Source: Bog-473 sp963821755
GTDB lineage: Bacteria; Actinomycetota; Acidimicrobiia; Acidimicrobiales; RAAP-2
Length of the DNA stretch: 64,000 nt
Assembly (NCBI GenBank): GCA_963821755.1
Contig: CAWGEX010000005.1
Location: forward strand, 682,001 to 746,000
Reading direction: 5' to 3'
The notes below the pieces were generated by a model. That model was not told where the DNA came from. It saw nothing but the letters and a program-made list of their open reading frames with translations, and searched no databases. The position numbers and the translations under genes were made by a program. Of this stretch, positions 35,553-44,619 are shown piece after piece (position 1 is the stretch's first letter; every line of letters begins with the position of its first letter).

Positions 35553-36671
35553 CTAGTTGACGGCGCGCAGCGTGTGGTCGCGTGCGGTGAACTGGCGCCA
35601 GCGGTCCTCGACAGCGGACATGAACGCCTTCCCCGAGGCCAGGTGAAGGAGGATGTCGGACTGGCCCTGGGGGCGAGCCAGCATCCAGCTGTGGCCGCCG
35701 GGGACCCACTGGACGGGTGCTCGCGCCACGCTGGCGAATTCGGTGGCGGCCGCTCCCGGCGTGATGCGATCGAAGCAGCCCCATTCGTTCAGAATCGGAA
35801 TCTGCTGGGCCACCAGACCGCGCACCTCCGTGCGCTGGTCGACTCCCATGAGGAGACTTCCGATCGGCATGGTTTGACTCACGGTGCGGATGTTCTGGCG
35901 AAAGTCCGGCAGGAGGGATCGCACGGTCGAATACAGGCGGCCGATGAGGAGATCGGGAAAATCCATGACGACTGCGGCGACCATGTCGACCATTGGAGCC
36001 ACGTCCGGGATGATGGGTGTGAGCAGGGTCGGGATGATGCCGCGGCGGTCCTTCCAGGCCGGTGTGCTGACCCCATCGCGGTAGATCAGCCCAAGCGTGC
36101 GTCGAGGATGGTCGTGGGCGAACTGCACGGCGACGGCGCCGCCCATGGAGTGTCCCAGGAGGACAACCGGTCCGGCATCGACCTGATGCACGATGGCCAT
36201 GATCTGATTGGCCAGACTCTCCATGGAGACGTCGTGCCAATCGAGTGGGTCACTGCCGCCGAATCCCGGCAGGCTGGGATTGATGACCCGCCACCCCATC
36301 TGCTCGGCCAGTCGAGCGCTCTCGCGCCAGTACATGCCGCCGCCGGCGAAGTACCCGTGGATATTGACGGCCCAGATGGGAGGAGTGCCCGGCCCGTCCG
36401 GCCCGTGCGCGCCCTCGTTGTCGGATACGGCAAAGTGCAAGCGCCGACCCTCGACCCGAATGGAGCTGGGCACCATCCGAAGCGTCGGTGTCCGGCGGAT
36501 CTTGCGCACGTATTGGTCCCGGACGACACCGAGCCCGTGCGCGGCGTGCCCGGCGTCGACCAGCTCCACCGGTGAAGGACCGTCGGACGCCGCCACGATG
36601 GCGCCGGAGATTTGCAACGAGTCCTGCGGCTCCGGCGACTCGCTCTTACGTCTCAGAAAATTCACCGCCAT
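35553..36671 (-). CDS. Alpha/beta hydrolase
   Basis: About 372 residues from the ATG at 36671, which has a GAGGGG ribosome binding site; the longer start at 36722 adds 17 residues. The hydrolase core has the oxyanion region VNIHGYFAGGG, the Ser nucleophile elbow VVLLGHSMGGAVAV, and the catalytic His in WVPGGHSWMLAR. A lid region of ~80 residues lies between. The ~85-residue N-terminal extension is not conserved in simple esterases. Reaction and substrate are unknown. It is divergent from an amidohydrolase gene with which it may share control. Confidence 0.8.
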   Translation of the reverse strand: MAVNFLRRKSESPEPQDSLQISGAIVAASDGPSPVELVDAGHAAHGLGVVRDQYVRKIRRTPTLRMVPSSIRVEGRRLHFAVSDNEGAHGPDGPGTPPIWAVNIHGYFAGGGMYWRESARLAEQMGWRVINPSLPGFGGSDPLDWHDVSMESLANQIMAIVHQVDAGPVVLLGHSMGGAVAVQFAHDHPRRTLGLIYRDGVSTPAWKDRRGIIPTLLTPIIPDVAPMVDMVAAVVMDFPDLLIGRLYSTVRSLLPDFRQNIRTVSQTMPIGSLLMGVDQRTEVRGLVAQQIPILNEWGCFDRITPGAAATEFASVARAPVQWVPGGHSWMLARPQGQSDILLHLASGKAFMSAVEDRWRQFTARDHTLRAVN

Positions 36672-36805
36672 ATCGGACCCCTCAAGCCATCCGTCCCGTA
36701 CCTGCACCGTAATCGACGCCATACGCCACTCGGTACCTCCGAGCGTGCACGAAGTCAGCGAGGCTGCGACGATGGGTGTGGCTGAACGAGGGAGAGTGCG
36801 GAAAA

Positions 36806-38473
36806 ATGAGTGCTGACACAGTCATTCGCGGTGGAACGGTGATCGACGGGACGGGGTCGCCGGGGCAGGTGGCCGACGTCGCCGTCACGGACGGGCGCAT
36901 CTCCGACATAGGCACGGGGCTGACCGGTCGCCGCGCCCTCGATGCCACCGGGCAGGTTGTCTCCCCCGGGTTCATCGACATCCACACCCACTACGACGCC
37001 CAGGTCTTCTGGGACCCCTCGCTGACCCCGTCCTCCTTCCACGGGGTGACAACAGTGGTTGCCGGAAACTGCGGGTTCTCCATCGCGCCGATCCGGCCCG
37101 AGGGTGTCGCCCTCATGGCGCACACGCTCCAACACGTCGAGGACATGAGTTTCGACACCCTCTCGGTCGGGGTCCCCTGGTCGGAATTCGAAACGTTCCC
37201 GCAGTACCTCGATGCAGTGGAACGCCGAGGCACCGCGCTGAACTTCAGCTGTTACGTGGGTCACACCGCGGTGCGCCTCTACGTCATGGGGGAGGCAGCG
37301 TACGAGCGCGCCGCCACCGAGGACGAGATCGACCGCATGCAGGCGGTGGTGGCCGAGGCCATGGCGGGCGGCGCAGCCGGCTTCGCCTCGAGCATGTCGC
37401 CCACCCACAACGGTGATCACGGCCGCCCGGTCCCGTCCCGGGTGGCCGACGCCCAAGAGCTTCGGGCGTTGCTGCAACCGCTGCGTCAGGGCTCACGCGG
37501 CGTGGTGGCGCTGCTGCCCGGAGGTGTGATGAACCACCAGGAGGTCTTCGCCCTGCAGCGGGAGATCGGTCGCCCTTTCACCTGGACGGCGCTGCTCACG
37601 GTGAAGGGCTACCCCTACCACGAGAAGGTGATCGCCGAACACGATGCCGCCTGGGCCGACGGCGTCGAGGTGTGGCCCCAAGTGTCCTGCCGCCCGCTGG
37701 TCTTCCAGATGAATCTCTCCGAGCCCTTCACCTTGAACATGCGACCCACCTTTGCCGCGCTCATGGGCAAGACGAAGGATGAGCGTCTGGCCACTTATCG
37801 GGACCCGGCGTGGCGCCAGACAGCCTGGGACGAGGTCAGTGGGGGGCGCGGAGGCTTCCCGGTCAACTGGGCCAACATCTCGGTGGCCGAATCGGCCTCG
37901 CATCCCGAACTGACCGACCGACCGGTCATGGTGCTGGCCGAGGAGCGGGGCTGCACCCCGCTCGACGTGATGCTCGACATCTCCCTCGACGACAACCTCG
38001 AAGCCCGCTTCTGGTCGGTGTTGGCCAACGATGATCCCGAGGGCATCGCCTGGCTCTTGCCGCGCGACAACGTGCTACTCGGTTTGGCCGACTCGGGCGC
38101 GCACGTCTCCCAACTCTGTGACGCCTGCTTCTCGACCGACCTGTTGGGAAACTGGGTGCGCGAGAAGGGGGTCATGCCCATCGAACGGGCAATCCACAAA
38201 CTGACCGGTGAGCCGGCGCAGGTCTACGGGTTGATCGATCGGGGCACAGTCGCCGTCGGCCAGGCCGCCGACCTCTGCGTCTTCGATCCGCAAACGGTGG
38301 CTCCAGGACCCCTGCGCCGCATCCGCGACTTCCCCGCCGACGGCGAGCGCCTGACGGCGGACGCACCGCTCGGCGTGACCCACGTCCTGGTCAACGGGGT
38401 ACCCATCCGAACCGACGGCGTCACCGACGAAGAGGGTCTGGCGGGGCGCCCCGGGGTCTCCCTGCGGCGCTGA
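36806..38473 (+). CDS. N-acyl-D-amino-acid deacylase-like amidohydrolase
   Basis: 555 residues from the ATG at 36806, with GGAGAG 12 bases upstream. The N-terminal beta-sandwich starts TVIRGGTVIDGTGSPGQ and is followed by the metal motif GFIDIHTHYDAQVFWD and the bridging Cys in VAGNCGFSIAP. Later parts are NFSCYVGHTAVRLYVMG, PHNGDHG-like metal loops, and NVLLGLADSGAHVSQLCDACF with the catalytic Asp. The family removes acyl groups from D-amino acids or cleaves related amides. A second member, broken by frameshifts, lies at 55.6-57.3 kb. The substrate is not known. Confidence 0.85.
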   Translation: MSADTVIRGGTVIDGTGSPGQVADVAVTDGRISDIGTGLTGRRALDATGQVVSPGFIDIHTHYDAQVFWDPSLTPSSFHGVTTVVAGNCGFSIAPIRPEGVALMAHTLQHVEDMSFDTLSVGVPWSEFETFPQYLDAVERRGTALNFSCYVGHTAVRLYVMGEAAYERAATEDEIDRMQAVVAEAMAGGAAGFASSMSPTHNGDHGRPVPSRVADAQELRALLQPLRQGSRGVVALLPGGVMNHQEVFALQREIGRPFTWTALLTVKGYPYHEKVIAEHDAAWADGVEVWPQVSCRPLVFQMNLSEPFTLNMRPTFAALMGKTKDERLATYRDPAWRQTAWDEVSGGRGGFPVNWANISVAESASHPELTDRPVMVLAEERGCTPLDVMLDISLDDNLEARFWSVLANDDPEGIAWLLPRDNVLLGLADSGAHVSQLCDACFSTDLLGNWVREKGVMPIERAIHKLTGEPAQVYGLIDRGTVAVGQAADLCVFDPQTVAPGPLRRIRDFPADGERLTADAPLGVTHVLVNGVPIRTDGVTDEEGLAGRPGVSLRR

Positions 38474-38578
38474 CGCCGGGGCCACTGCTCGGCGCTTGGA
38501 CCCCGATGGGAGCGTGCTGCTTCGTCGCGCCGCCTCGTATCATCGATGCATGTCCTTCCCGATAGTGGAGCCGAGACC

Positions 38579-38944
38579 ATGAGCCAGGACGACCTCACAT
38601 CGCCAGACGAACCACTCGGGACGGAGTCCTTCGAGCAAGGGGACGAGGCGCTTGACGAGACCTCCCGGATCGATCCGGACTTCGTCGAAGAGGTGGAACA
38701 GGATCCCTCACTCAATCCGGCGCTTCAGGTTGACGATCGTGAACTTGACGAAGCCGGTCTGCGGCTCGATGACCCTGAATCACTGGCGAGCCTCGACGGA
38801 GGCATCGACGACCCCGATGGCATCGGCGAACCGCCGTCCGGGCGCCTTGACCCTCGGGGCGGCGACGATGAGGGCTGGGACCTCGACGCGCCGGTGGCCG
38901 GCGGCGACGAGACCGACGAGGATTTTGACGAACCAAGCGATTGA
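38579..38944 (+). CDS. Strongly acidic hypothetical protein
   Basis: 121 residues from an ATG at 38579 with GGAG eight bases upstream; an ATG at 38546 lacks one. Asp and Glu make up more than a third of the sequence, with hardly any Lys, Cys or aromatic residues, so it should be disordered and very acidic (e.g. SRIDPDFVEEVEQDPSLNPA, GGDETDEDFDEPSD). It resembles the short acidic DUF5709-like proteins of Actinobacteria; that match is a guess. It might bind basic proteins or ions. It stands alone. Confidence 0.6.
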   Translation: MSQDDLTSPDEPLGTESFEQGDEALDETSRIDPDFVEEVEQDPSLNPALQVDDRELDEAGLRLDDPESLASLDGGIDDPDGIGEPPSGRLDPRGGDDEGWDLDAPVAGGDETDEDFDEPSD

Positions 38945-39055
38945 TCCTCTGCCGTAGCAGTGTCTTCCAATCGCTTTACCGATGGACGACGTCTATCCAA
39001 CTGCAACCGCAAGGTACGTTTGTCCACCTGAGGCGGCCGAGGGGAACGGAACGAC

Positions 39056-39551
39056 ATGCGTCGCGTTTTGACAATCGTTGGAGTCGCGGTTGCGGCGACA
39101 GGGATGAGGGTGTGCGGCTCCCGAAAAGCCTGGAAGCGAAGTCGTTTTCAAGAACGACACGAACCACGTCACCTCTCATCCGTCTGAACTTGATTGGCGA
39201 ACCTGTAGTGGGTTCAAACCATGTGGACAGGAAGTCGAAGTCATATGTGGTGTTGTTTCGAATACCTGCCGGGCCCACGGCAACGCGAGACGCCTCGTGT
39301 TGCCAGATGAGTCCGTAAACCTGGGGCGCACGGCAACCCTTTACGTCAATGAAATCTATCGCTACAACACCAGGGCACATGAACACGAGTACTTTTTCTA
39401 TAGTTTCTTCGTGTCATTGCCGACGCAATCTCACCAGATTCAACTAACGCTCAGGCAGCTTCATTCGGGGGTGTTTCCGACGGGAGTCCACGTCGTGGTT
39501 CACTGCCGTACTGAGGGTAATGTCGCAGGCATCCAGGTTGCCGAGTGTTGA
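39056..39551 (+). pseudogene. Orphan secreted protein gene with one frameshift, AT-richer than its surroundings
   Basis: An ATG at 39056 with GAGGGGAACGG upstream begins a good signal peptide (MRRVLTIVGVAVAATG) but meets a stop soon after. From about 39107 another frame is open to a TGA at 39549-39551. It codes ~148 residues with several Cys (WRTCSGFKPCGQ, VICGVVSNTC), an aromatic-rich part (HEHEYFFYSFFVSLP) and the end HCRTEGNVAGIQVAEC. Removing one base near 39105 joins them into a ~164-residue exported protein. Base composition is close to 50% GC, well below the surrounding genes, which suggests transfer or a fast-evolving orphan. No family recognised. Confidence 0.5.
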
Positions 39552-39572
39552 ACGCGGAGAGCGCTCTGCTGG

Positions 39573-40373
39573 TTAGGTGACGTCGCGGCGGAACGTGGTG
39601 AAGTAACCGATGGTGAGGGGAATCAGGCCCCAGCCCAACATCACCAGGCCGCCCTGCCACCACGCCAGGAGATCCGGGGCGTGGCCGTTCCCGCCACCGA
39701 ATCCCCCTCGCGCCACGGCGCCGGCCAGCGCGGCGGCCGCCGAGGAGGGAAGCCAATTCAAGTTGTAGTGAAAGATGGCCCGGGCCAAGGCAATGAGAAT
39801 TCCCTCGAGAATGAAGGTGGTGCCGATCGTGATGAGGATGCCGGCCACCTGGTTCTTGACCAGGACGCCGAAGCCCAACCCGAAGAGGCCCAGCAGGATG
39901 GAGGCCGCCACCAGACCGGGGATGACGGCTCCGGCCTGGTCGAGCACCGACGAGGTGGTGCCACCCAGACTGGAGTTCCAGGGCAATCCGACGGCCAGCG
40001 CGACGACCAGGGTGAGAACGGCCATCAGGATGGCCCAGTAGGACGTGACGAGGACCTTGGCCCCAAGGACCCGGCTGCGGACGGGGGTGGAGATGAGGGT
40101 GTCGGTGATGGTCTTCTGCCGGTACTCGCTGGTGATGCAGATGACCCCGGTGATCGGGGCCAAGAAGGTGATGCCCAGGTACCCGGCGCCCAACAGGATG
40201 CGCCGCTGATTGAGGGTGTGCACGAAATAGAAGGTGTGACCGGGAAAACCCCCTGCACCGGCAAAGACGGCCGTCATGAACAGGACGGTCAGCGGGAAGG
40301 CCAATCCGAAGCAGACCCAGACTCCGGGCATGGTGCGCATCTTGAGGAGCTCAGAGCGGACGGTGTTGATCAC
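39573..40373 (-). CDS. ABC-2 type transporter permease
   Basis: 266 residues from a GTG overlapping the stop of the ATPase gene (GTGA). Six predicted helices show the ABC-2 pattern. After the first helix comes a substrate-facing loop, then GAGYLGITFLAPITGVICITSEYRQKTITDTLISTPVRSRVLGAKVL, where the conserved coupling region EYRQKT lies. A Gly-rich loop (ARGGFGGGNGHA) precedes the last helix. Such pairs export lipids, polysaccharides, peptides or drugs. No neighbouring biosynthesis gene suggests a substrate. Confidence 0.85.
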   Translation of the reverse strand: MINTVRSELLKMRTMPGVWVCFGLAFPLTVLFMTAVFAGAGGFPGHTFYFVHTLNQRRILLGAGYLGITFLAPITGVICITSEYRQKTITDTLISTPVRSRVLGAKVLVTSYWAILMAVLTLVVALAVGLPWNSSLGGTTSSVLDQAGAVIPGLVAASILLGLFGLGFGVLVKNQVAGILITIGTTFILEGILIALARAIFHYNLNWLPSSAAAALAGAVARGGFGGGNGHAPDLLAWWQGGLVMLGWGLIPLTIGYFTTFRRDVT

Positions 40374-41314
40374 GTCGGCTTCCCGACCTCGTTAAAGCCA
40401 AGGCCGGAGGTCAGCTCGAGGAAGATGGCCTCGAGATCGGCTCCCTCATTGGTCAGCTCGTAGAGCACGATCTGGTGGGAGGCCAACAACGGCCCCAGCT
40501 GCTCGGGTGTCACCCCATCGACGGCCACCACATCAGGAGCCAAGCGCCGGAATCGCATGTCGGCCGCGGTGAGAACGGCACAGAGCCGATCCGCCTCGGG
40601 CGAGCGAGCGTGCATGCTCGTCTGCGAGATCCCCGCCGTGATCGACTCCAGCGATCCTTGCGCCTTGAGCTGACCGTGCGAGATGATCACGGCGTTGTCG
40701 ATGGTCTGCGCCATCTCCGAGAGGAGGTGGGAGGACACCAGGACCGTGCGTCCTTCGCCGGCGAGGAAGCGCATGAATTCGCGCAGCCAGGCAATGCCCT
40801 GTGGGTCGAGACCGTTGGACGGCTCATCGAGGATGAGCACGTCGGGGTCACCGATCAGGGCGGTGGCCAGCTCGAGGCGCTGGCGCATGCCCATGGAGAA
40901 GCCCCCCACCTTGCGCTTGGCGTCGGCCGTCAGCCCGACCAGGTCGAGGACGACGTCGGCCCTGGCCTCGTCATGGCCACCAGCCCGGGCCACCATGCGA
41001 AGGTGGGTGCGGGCCCGGCGCGACGGGTGAAAACTGGTCGCTTCCAGCACGGCACCCACCAGGCCGGTCGGGTTGGGGATGTCGCGGTAGTACCGGCCGC
41101 CGATGGTCGCCTGGCCGGACGATGGTGCCACCAGACCCAGCAGCATGCGCAGCGTGGTGGTCTTGCCTGACCCGTTGGGACCGAGAAAGCCGGTGACCCG
41201 ACCCGGCTCAACCGTGAAGGCCAGGTCGTCAACCGCTACCACCGATCCGAAGTGCTTCGAGAGACCGGTGAACTCAATGGGAAGGCCCCGGATGGCCGCC
41301 GCTCCGGTCGTCAT
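40370..41314 (-). CDS. ABC transporter ATP-binding protein (ABC-2 exporter)
   Basis: 314 residues from the ATG at 41314; an upstream start at 41365 adds a low-complexity Ala-rich stretch. It has the nucleotide-binding domain parts FLGPNGSGKTTTLRMLLGL (Walker A), a signature region GGFSMGMRQRLELA, and DVLILDEPSNGLDPQGI (Walker B). A C-terminal ~90-residue domain (SMHARSPEADRLCAVL) is typical of CcmA/DrrA-like exporters. It works with the permease whose GTG overlaps its stop. DrrA-like pairs often give antibiotic resistance, but this is not shown here. Confidence 0.9.
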   Translation of the reverse strand: MTTGAAAIRGLPIEFTGLSKHFGSVVAVDDLAFTVEPGRVTGFLGPNGSGKTTTLRMLLGLVAPSSGQATIGGRYYRDIPNPTGLVGAVLEATSFHPSRRARTHLRMVARAGGHDEARADVVLDLVGLTADAKRKVGGFSMGMRQRLELATALIGDPDVLILDEPSNGLDPQGIAWLREFMRFLAGEGRTVLVSSHLLSEMAQTIDNAVIISHGQLKAQGSLESITAGISQTSMHARSPEADRLCAVLTAADMRFRRLAPDVVAVDGVTPEQLGPLLASHQIVLYELTNEGADLEAIFLELTSGLGFNEVGKPT

Positions 41315-41475
41315 CGCAGGGACGATAGCCGCCTCACCGGGGGCGGTCGCGGTCGCCGGGGCCACGTCGCGGTGACCGTCCGCCGGATGATTCTGGCTTC
41401 ACGTGGGGGCGAGGCCAACCCCGCGGTGGAGAGGGATGGAGCGGGATAGAGCGCGATGGCCTCGCCGGGCCTCGC

Positions 41476-42078
41476 CTACCCGTGCGAGAGTTCGTCCGGC
41501 AGCAGGAGGCGCACCGACACGGCCAGCTCGTCGTAGACGCGAGCCATGGTGGACCACCCGTTGATCCAGCCGACCAGGGCCGAATACCACACGTGCCCGA
41601 TCATGCGGGCCCGGTCGGACATGTCGGGGATGGCCGGCTCTCCCATGGCCCGGGCGATGATGCCCTCCATCAGCAGCGTGATCTGCTGCTGGCATCCCAC
41701 CGCCCCGGGGTCGGGCGAAGACAGGGAGGCGAACACCGCAGCGACCAACCGTGGTTGGCGGCCCATGGCGCGCAGGGCGCGGTCGAGGACGTCGCGCACC
41801 CTGTCGCCCGGATGGTCACCACGCGGCGGGTGCTGGCCGATCCGGGTGTCGAGCAATTCCACCCAGTGCACCAGGGTGGCGGCCAAGAGGTGGTCCTTGC
41901 TGGTGAAGTAGCGGTACACCGTCCCCATGGCCACGTCGGCCCGCGCCGCCACGTCGCGCATCTGCACCGCTTCGTAGCCGCCTTCATGTCCCAACGCCAT
42001 GGCGGCATCGATGACGCGCTGGCGTCGAGCCTGCTGGGCACGGGTGAGCGGGCGGGCCAACGTCTGCTCCATTCGCAC
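41476..42078 (-). CDS. TetR family regulator (KstR-like)
   Basis: 200 residues from an ATG at 42078 or 42072. The N-terminal helix-turn-helix reads RQRVIDAAMALGHEGGYEAVQMRDVAARADVAMGTVYRYFTSKDHLL, with the typical FTSK turn. The rest is the helical ligand-binding domain. The sequence and C-terminal WINGWSTMARVYDELAVSVRLLLPDEL recall the KstR group, which controls sterol breakdown in actinobacteria. Ligand and targets are unknown. It is divergent from a second TetR gene, with 71 bases between. Confidence 0.8.
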   Translation of the reverse strand: MRMEQTLARPLTRAQQARRQRVIDAAMALGHEGGYEAVQMRDVAARADVAMGTVYRYFTSKDHLLAATLVHWVELLDTRIGQHPPRGDHPGDRVRDVLDRALRAMGRQPRLVAAVFASLSSPDPGAVGCQQQITLLMEGIIARAMGEPAIPDMSDRARMIGHVWYSALVGWINGWSTMARVYDELAVSVRLLLPDELSHG

Positions 42079-42149
42079 ATGCTATCCGGGCCGCCACCTG
42101 CGTCTTCGAGATCGAGGGGTGGTATTCGGCGCCGCTACGCTGACGAGCG

Positions 42150-42929
42150 ATGCCCGGGCAGCCCGCCGACGCCGAGGCTGAGATCGTCCCATTGGGGCGG
42201 CCCGCCGACCCCCTGTCCACCACCGACGGGCGGATGCCGGGTGAGCGCGGGCGCCAAACTCGCCAGCGCCTGCTGACGGCCACGGTGGAACTCTTGACGA
42301 CCACGTCGTGGCGTTCGGTCAAGGTCACCGACATCGCCCGGCGGGCCCGCACATCGCCCGCCACCTTCTACCAGTACTTCGGGAACGTGGAGCAGGCCAT
42401 CCGCGTCCTGGCCGAAGGCATGGTGGACCAGGCGGCCCGGCTCTCCGAGCTGGTGGTCGGCGATTGGTCCGAGGAGGCGAGCTGGGAGACGGCGCTGAGC
42501 GTGACCGAGGCGTTCTTGTCGTACTGGGAGGACAATCGCGCCGTGTTCCGGGTGGTCGATCTGGCCACCGAAGAAGGGGATGCGCAGTTGCGGGGGATCC
42601 GGGTGCGCGCCCTCAATGCCGTCACCATCGCCCTGGCCCAGGTGATCACCCAGGCCTCACCGTCCCACCGCGGTCCGCCCGGGTCGGTCACGACGTCGCC
42701 GGCCGGTTCGGATCCCACGGCGGTGGCCGGGACGCTGGTCGCCATGTTCGCCAGCGTGTCCGCTCATCGATATGGCTTCGAGTTCTGGGGTATCCGCACC
42801 CGCAATCTGATCGACACCCAGGCCCGCATGCTGCATTGGTCCGTCACCGGCCGTCCGGGGCCGACCGGCGTGGTTGGCCGCGAGACCGTCGGCGCCGCGG
42901 TGGCCCGGAGAGCCGCCCGACCCCGCTGA
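42150..42929 (+). CDS. TetR family regulator
   Basis: 259 residues from an ATG at 42150, though an internal ATG near 42234 is possible. The helix-turn-helix is RQRLLTATVELLTTTSWRSVKVTDIARRARTSPATFYQYFGNVEQAI. The ~35 residues before it are an unusual Pro-rich leader. The ligand-binding domain has FLSYWEDNRAVFRVVDLATEEGD and HRYGFEFWGIRTRNLIDTQARML. A TACGCT box at 42136-42141 could be its -10 element. It could control the monooxygenase, cyclase and dehydrogenase genes that follow, inferred from position. A 19-bp tandem repeat spans its stop codon. Confidence 0.8.
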   Translation: MPGQPADAEAEIVPLGRPADPLSTTDGRMPGERGRQTRQRLLTATVELLTTTSWRSVKVTDIARRARTSPATFYQYFGNVEQAIRVLAEGMVDQAARLSELVVGDWSEEASWETALSVTEAFLSYWEDNRAVFRVVDLATEEGDAQLRGIRVRALNAVTIALAQVITQASPSHRGPPGSVTTSPAGSDPTAVAGTLVAMFASVSAHRYGFEFWGIRTRNLIDTQARMLHWSVTGRPGPTGVVGRETVGAAVARRAARPR

Positions 42930-42960
42930 GCGACGCCGTGGCCGCTGAGCGACGCCGTGG
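42923..42960. repeat. 19-bp perfect tandem duplication across a stop codon
   Basis: CCGCTGAGCGACGCCGTGG occurs at 42923-42941 and again at 42942-42960 with no gap. The first copy holds the TGA of the TetR gene. It looks like replication slippage; the duplicated part is non-coding. Confidence 0.85.
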
Positions 42961-43024
42961 GACCGTCGCCCGCGCCGCCGGTCGGGGGCAGACGTAGGGT
43001 GTGGCCCGTTCTCGAGGAGGATCC

Positions 43025-43132
43025 ATGACACCCGACGATCGTGCTGCCACACCCGGCCCGCTGGTCCGGAGCAACGTGGGCCAGGCGTTGATCGACGGCT
43101 TCGGAGCCAGGTCGGCCGTCCGGGCCGGCTGA
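43025..43132 (+). CDS. Short ORF (35 residues) with a very strong ribosome binding site
   Basis: The ATG at 43025 has CGAGGAGG five bases before it, better than most genes in the window. The ORF codes 35 residues (start MTPDDRAATPGPLVRSNVGQ, end SAVRAG) and stops 29 bases before the monooxygenase ATG. It may be a leader peptide that sets up translation of the downstream gene, a genuine small protein, or the start of a longer frameshifted gene. No family recognised. Confidence 0.4.
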   Translation: MTPDDRAATPGPLVRSNVGQALIDGFGARSAVRAG

Positions 43133-43161
43133 ATCGGGCCGGGACGATCGTTCGCGCAATC

Positions 43162-44619
43162 ATGTCACCGAAGCCGACCGTGGCCATCCTGGGTGCCGGC
43201 GCCGGCGGCATCGCCATGGGCATTGCCCTCAAGCGCGCCGGCTTCGAGTTCACCATCTACGAGAAGTCCGACGGCGTCGGTGGCACCTGGCGGGAAAACG
43301 GGTACCCGGGTGCGGCCTGCGACGTGCCGTCCCACCTCTACTCGTATTCCTTCGAGCTGAATCCGTGGTGGTCGCGCACCTTCGCCAGCCAGACCGAGAT
43401 CCTGGCCTATCTCGAGCGGTGCACCGATCAGTACGGGATCCGGACCCACCTCAGGTTGGGCACCGCCATCTCCGAAGCGCGCTGGCAGCCGGCGGCGCAG
43501 GAGTGGGCCCTGACCGCGTCGGACGGGGGATCGTTCACGGCCGACGTGGTTGTCAGCGGGCTGGGCATGCTCAACGTGCCCCGCATCCCCGCCATCCCCG
43601 GGGCCGACCGCTTCGCCGGCCGGGCCTTTCACTCCTCGCGCTGGGACCACGGCAAGTCCCTGTCCGGCGAACGGGTGGCGTCGATCGGCACCGGCGCCAG
43701 CGCCATCCAGTACGTGCCGGCCATCGCCCCGGACGTCGAGCACCTCACCGTCTTCCAGCGCACGCCGATCTGGATCACCCCTCGGCTCGACAAGCCCTAC
43801 TCGGCGGCCGAGCAGCGGCGCTTCGCCCGGGTTCCCGGTGCGGCGCGGCTCCACCGCTTCGGGATCTGGCGCACGTACCAGCAGGCGAGTTTCCGGACCG
43901 ACTCCGAACAGACCACCGCCATGACCGAGTTGGCCCGTTCCTACCTGGCCCGCAAGGTCGAGGATCCGGCCCTGCGGGAGGCGCTGACCCCGGACTACCC
44001 CGTCGGGTGCAAGCGACCCCTGACCTCACGTGAGTGGCTGCCCGCCCTCCAGCGGCCCAATGTCCGGTTGGTCACCGAGCCGATCGTCGAGATCACCGAG
44101 CGCGGGCCGCGCACCGCCGACGGTGAAGTCCATGAGGTCGACACCATCATCTACGGGACCGGGTTCAAAGCCGACGAGTATCTCTCCACCGTCGACGTCG
44201 TCGGCGAGGGCGGGCGCCACCTCAGTGATGACTGGGCGGAGGGCGCCGAGGCCTACCTGGGGATGTCGGTGACGGGGTACCCGAACTTCTTCCTGCTGTA
44301 CGGGCCCAACACCAACGGCGTGACGTCGATCATCTTCTTGCTGGAGGCGCAGGTGCACTACGTGATGGCGGCGCTGCGTCACATGCACCTGATTGGCCTG
44401 GCCACCCTGGGCGTTCGCCGACGGGTGATGACCCGCTACAACCGCCGCGTCCAGTCGCGGATGGAAGGAACGGTGTGGACGGCGGGGTGTACGAATTACT
44501 TCCGCGCCCCGTCGGGCAAGGTGGTGACGCAGATGCCGTTCAGCGGGGGCTGGTACTGGCTCCACACCCGGATCTTCCCCATCTGGAGGTACCGGCTGCG
44601 CCGCCGGGTGCTGGAGTGA
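43162..44619 (+). CDS. Flavin-dependent Baeyer-Villiger-type monooxygenase
   Basis: 485 residues from an ATG at 43162. It has an FAD-binding GAGAGGIAMGIALKRAG near the start and the NADPH-binding SIGTGASAIQYVPAIA near residue 175. Between them lies the fingerprint FAGRAFHSSRWD, which matches the FxGxxxHxxxW/D motif of Baeyer-Villiger and related class B monooxygenases. YSYSFELNPWWSRTFASQ and YGPNTNGVTSIIF are also usual. The family inserts oxygen next to a ketone (steroids, cyclic ketones) or into soft nucleophiles. The substrate is unknown. The cyclase and nicotinoprotein dehydrogenase genes nearby suggest breakdown of a cyclic or alcoholic compound. Confidence 0.88.
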   Translation: MSPKPTVAILGAGAGGIAMGIALKRAGFEFTIYEKSDGVGGTWRENGYPGAACDVPSHLYSYSFELNPWWSRTFASQTEILAYLERCTDQYGIRTHLRLGTAISEARWQPAAQEWALTASDGGSFTADVVVSGLGMLNVPRIPAIPGADRFAGRAFHSSRWDHGKSLSGERVASIGTGASAIQYVPAIAPDVEHLTVFQRTPIWITPRLDKPYSAAEQRRFARVPGAARLHRFGIWRTYQQASFRTDSEQTTAMTELARSYLARKVEDPALREALTPDYPVGCKRPLTSREWLPALQRPNVRLVTEPIVEITERGPRTADGEVHEVDTIIYGTGFKADEYLSTVDVVGEGGRHLSDDWAEGAEAYLGMSVTGYPNFFLLYGPNTNGVTSIIFLLEAQVHYVMAALRHMHLIGLATLGVRRRVMTRYNRRVQSRMEGTVWTAGCTNYFRAPSGKVVTQMPFSGGWYWLHTRIFPIWRYRLRRRVLE

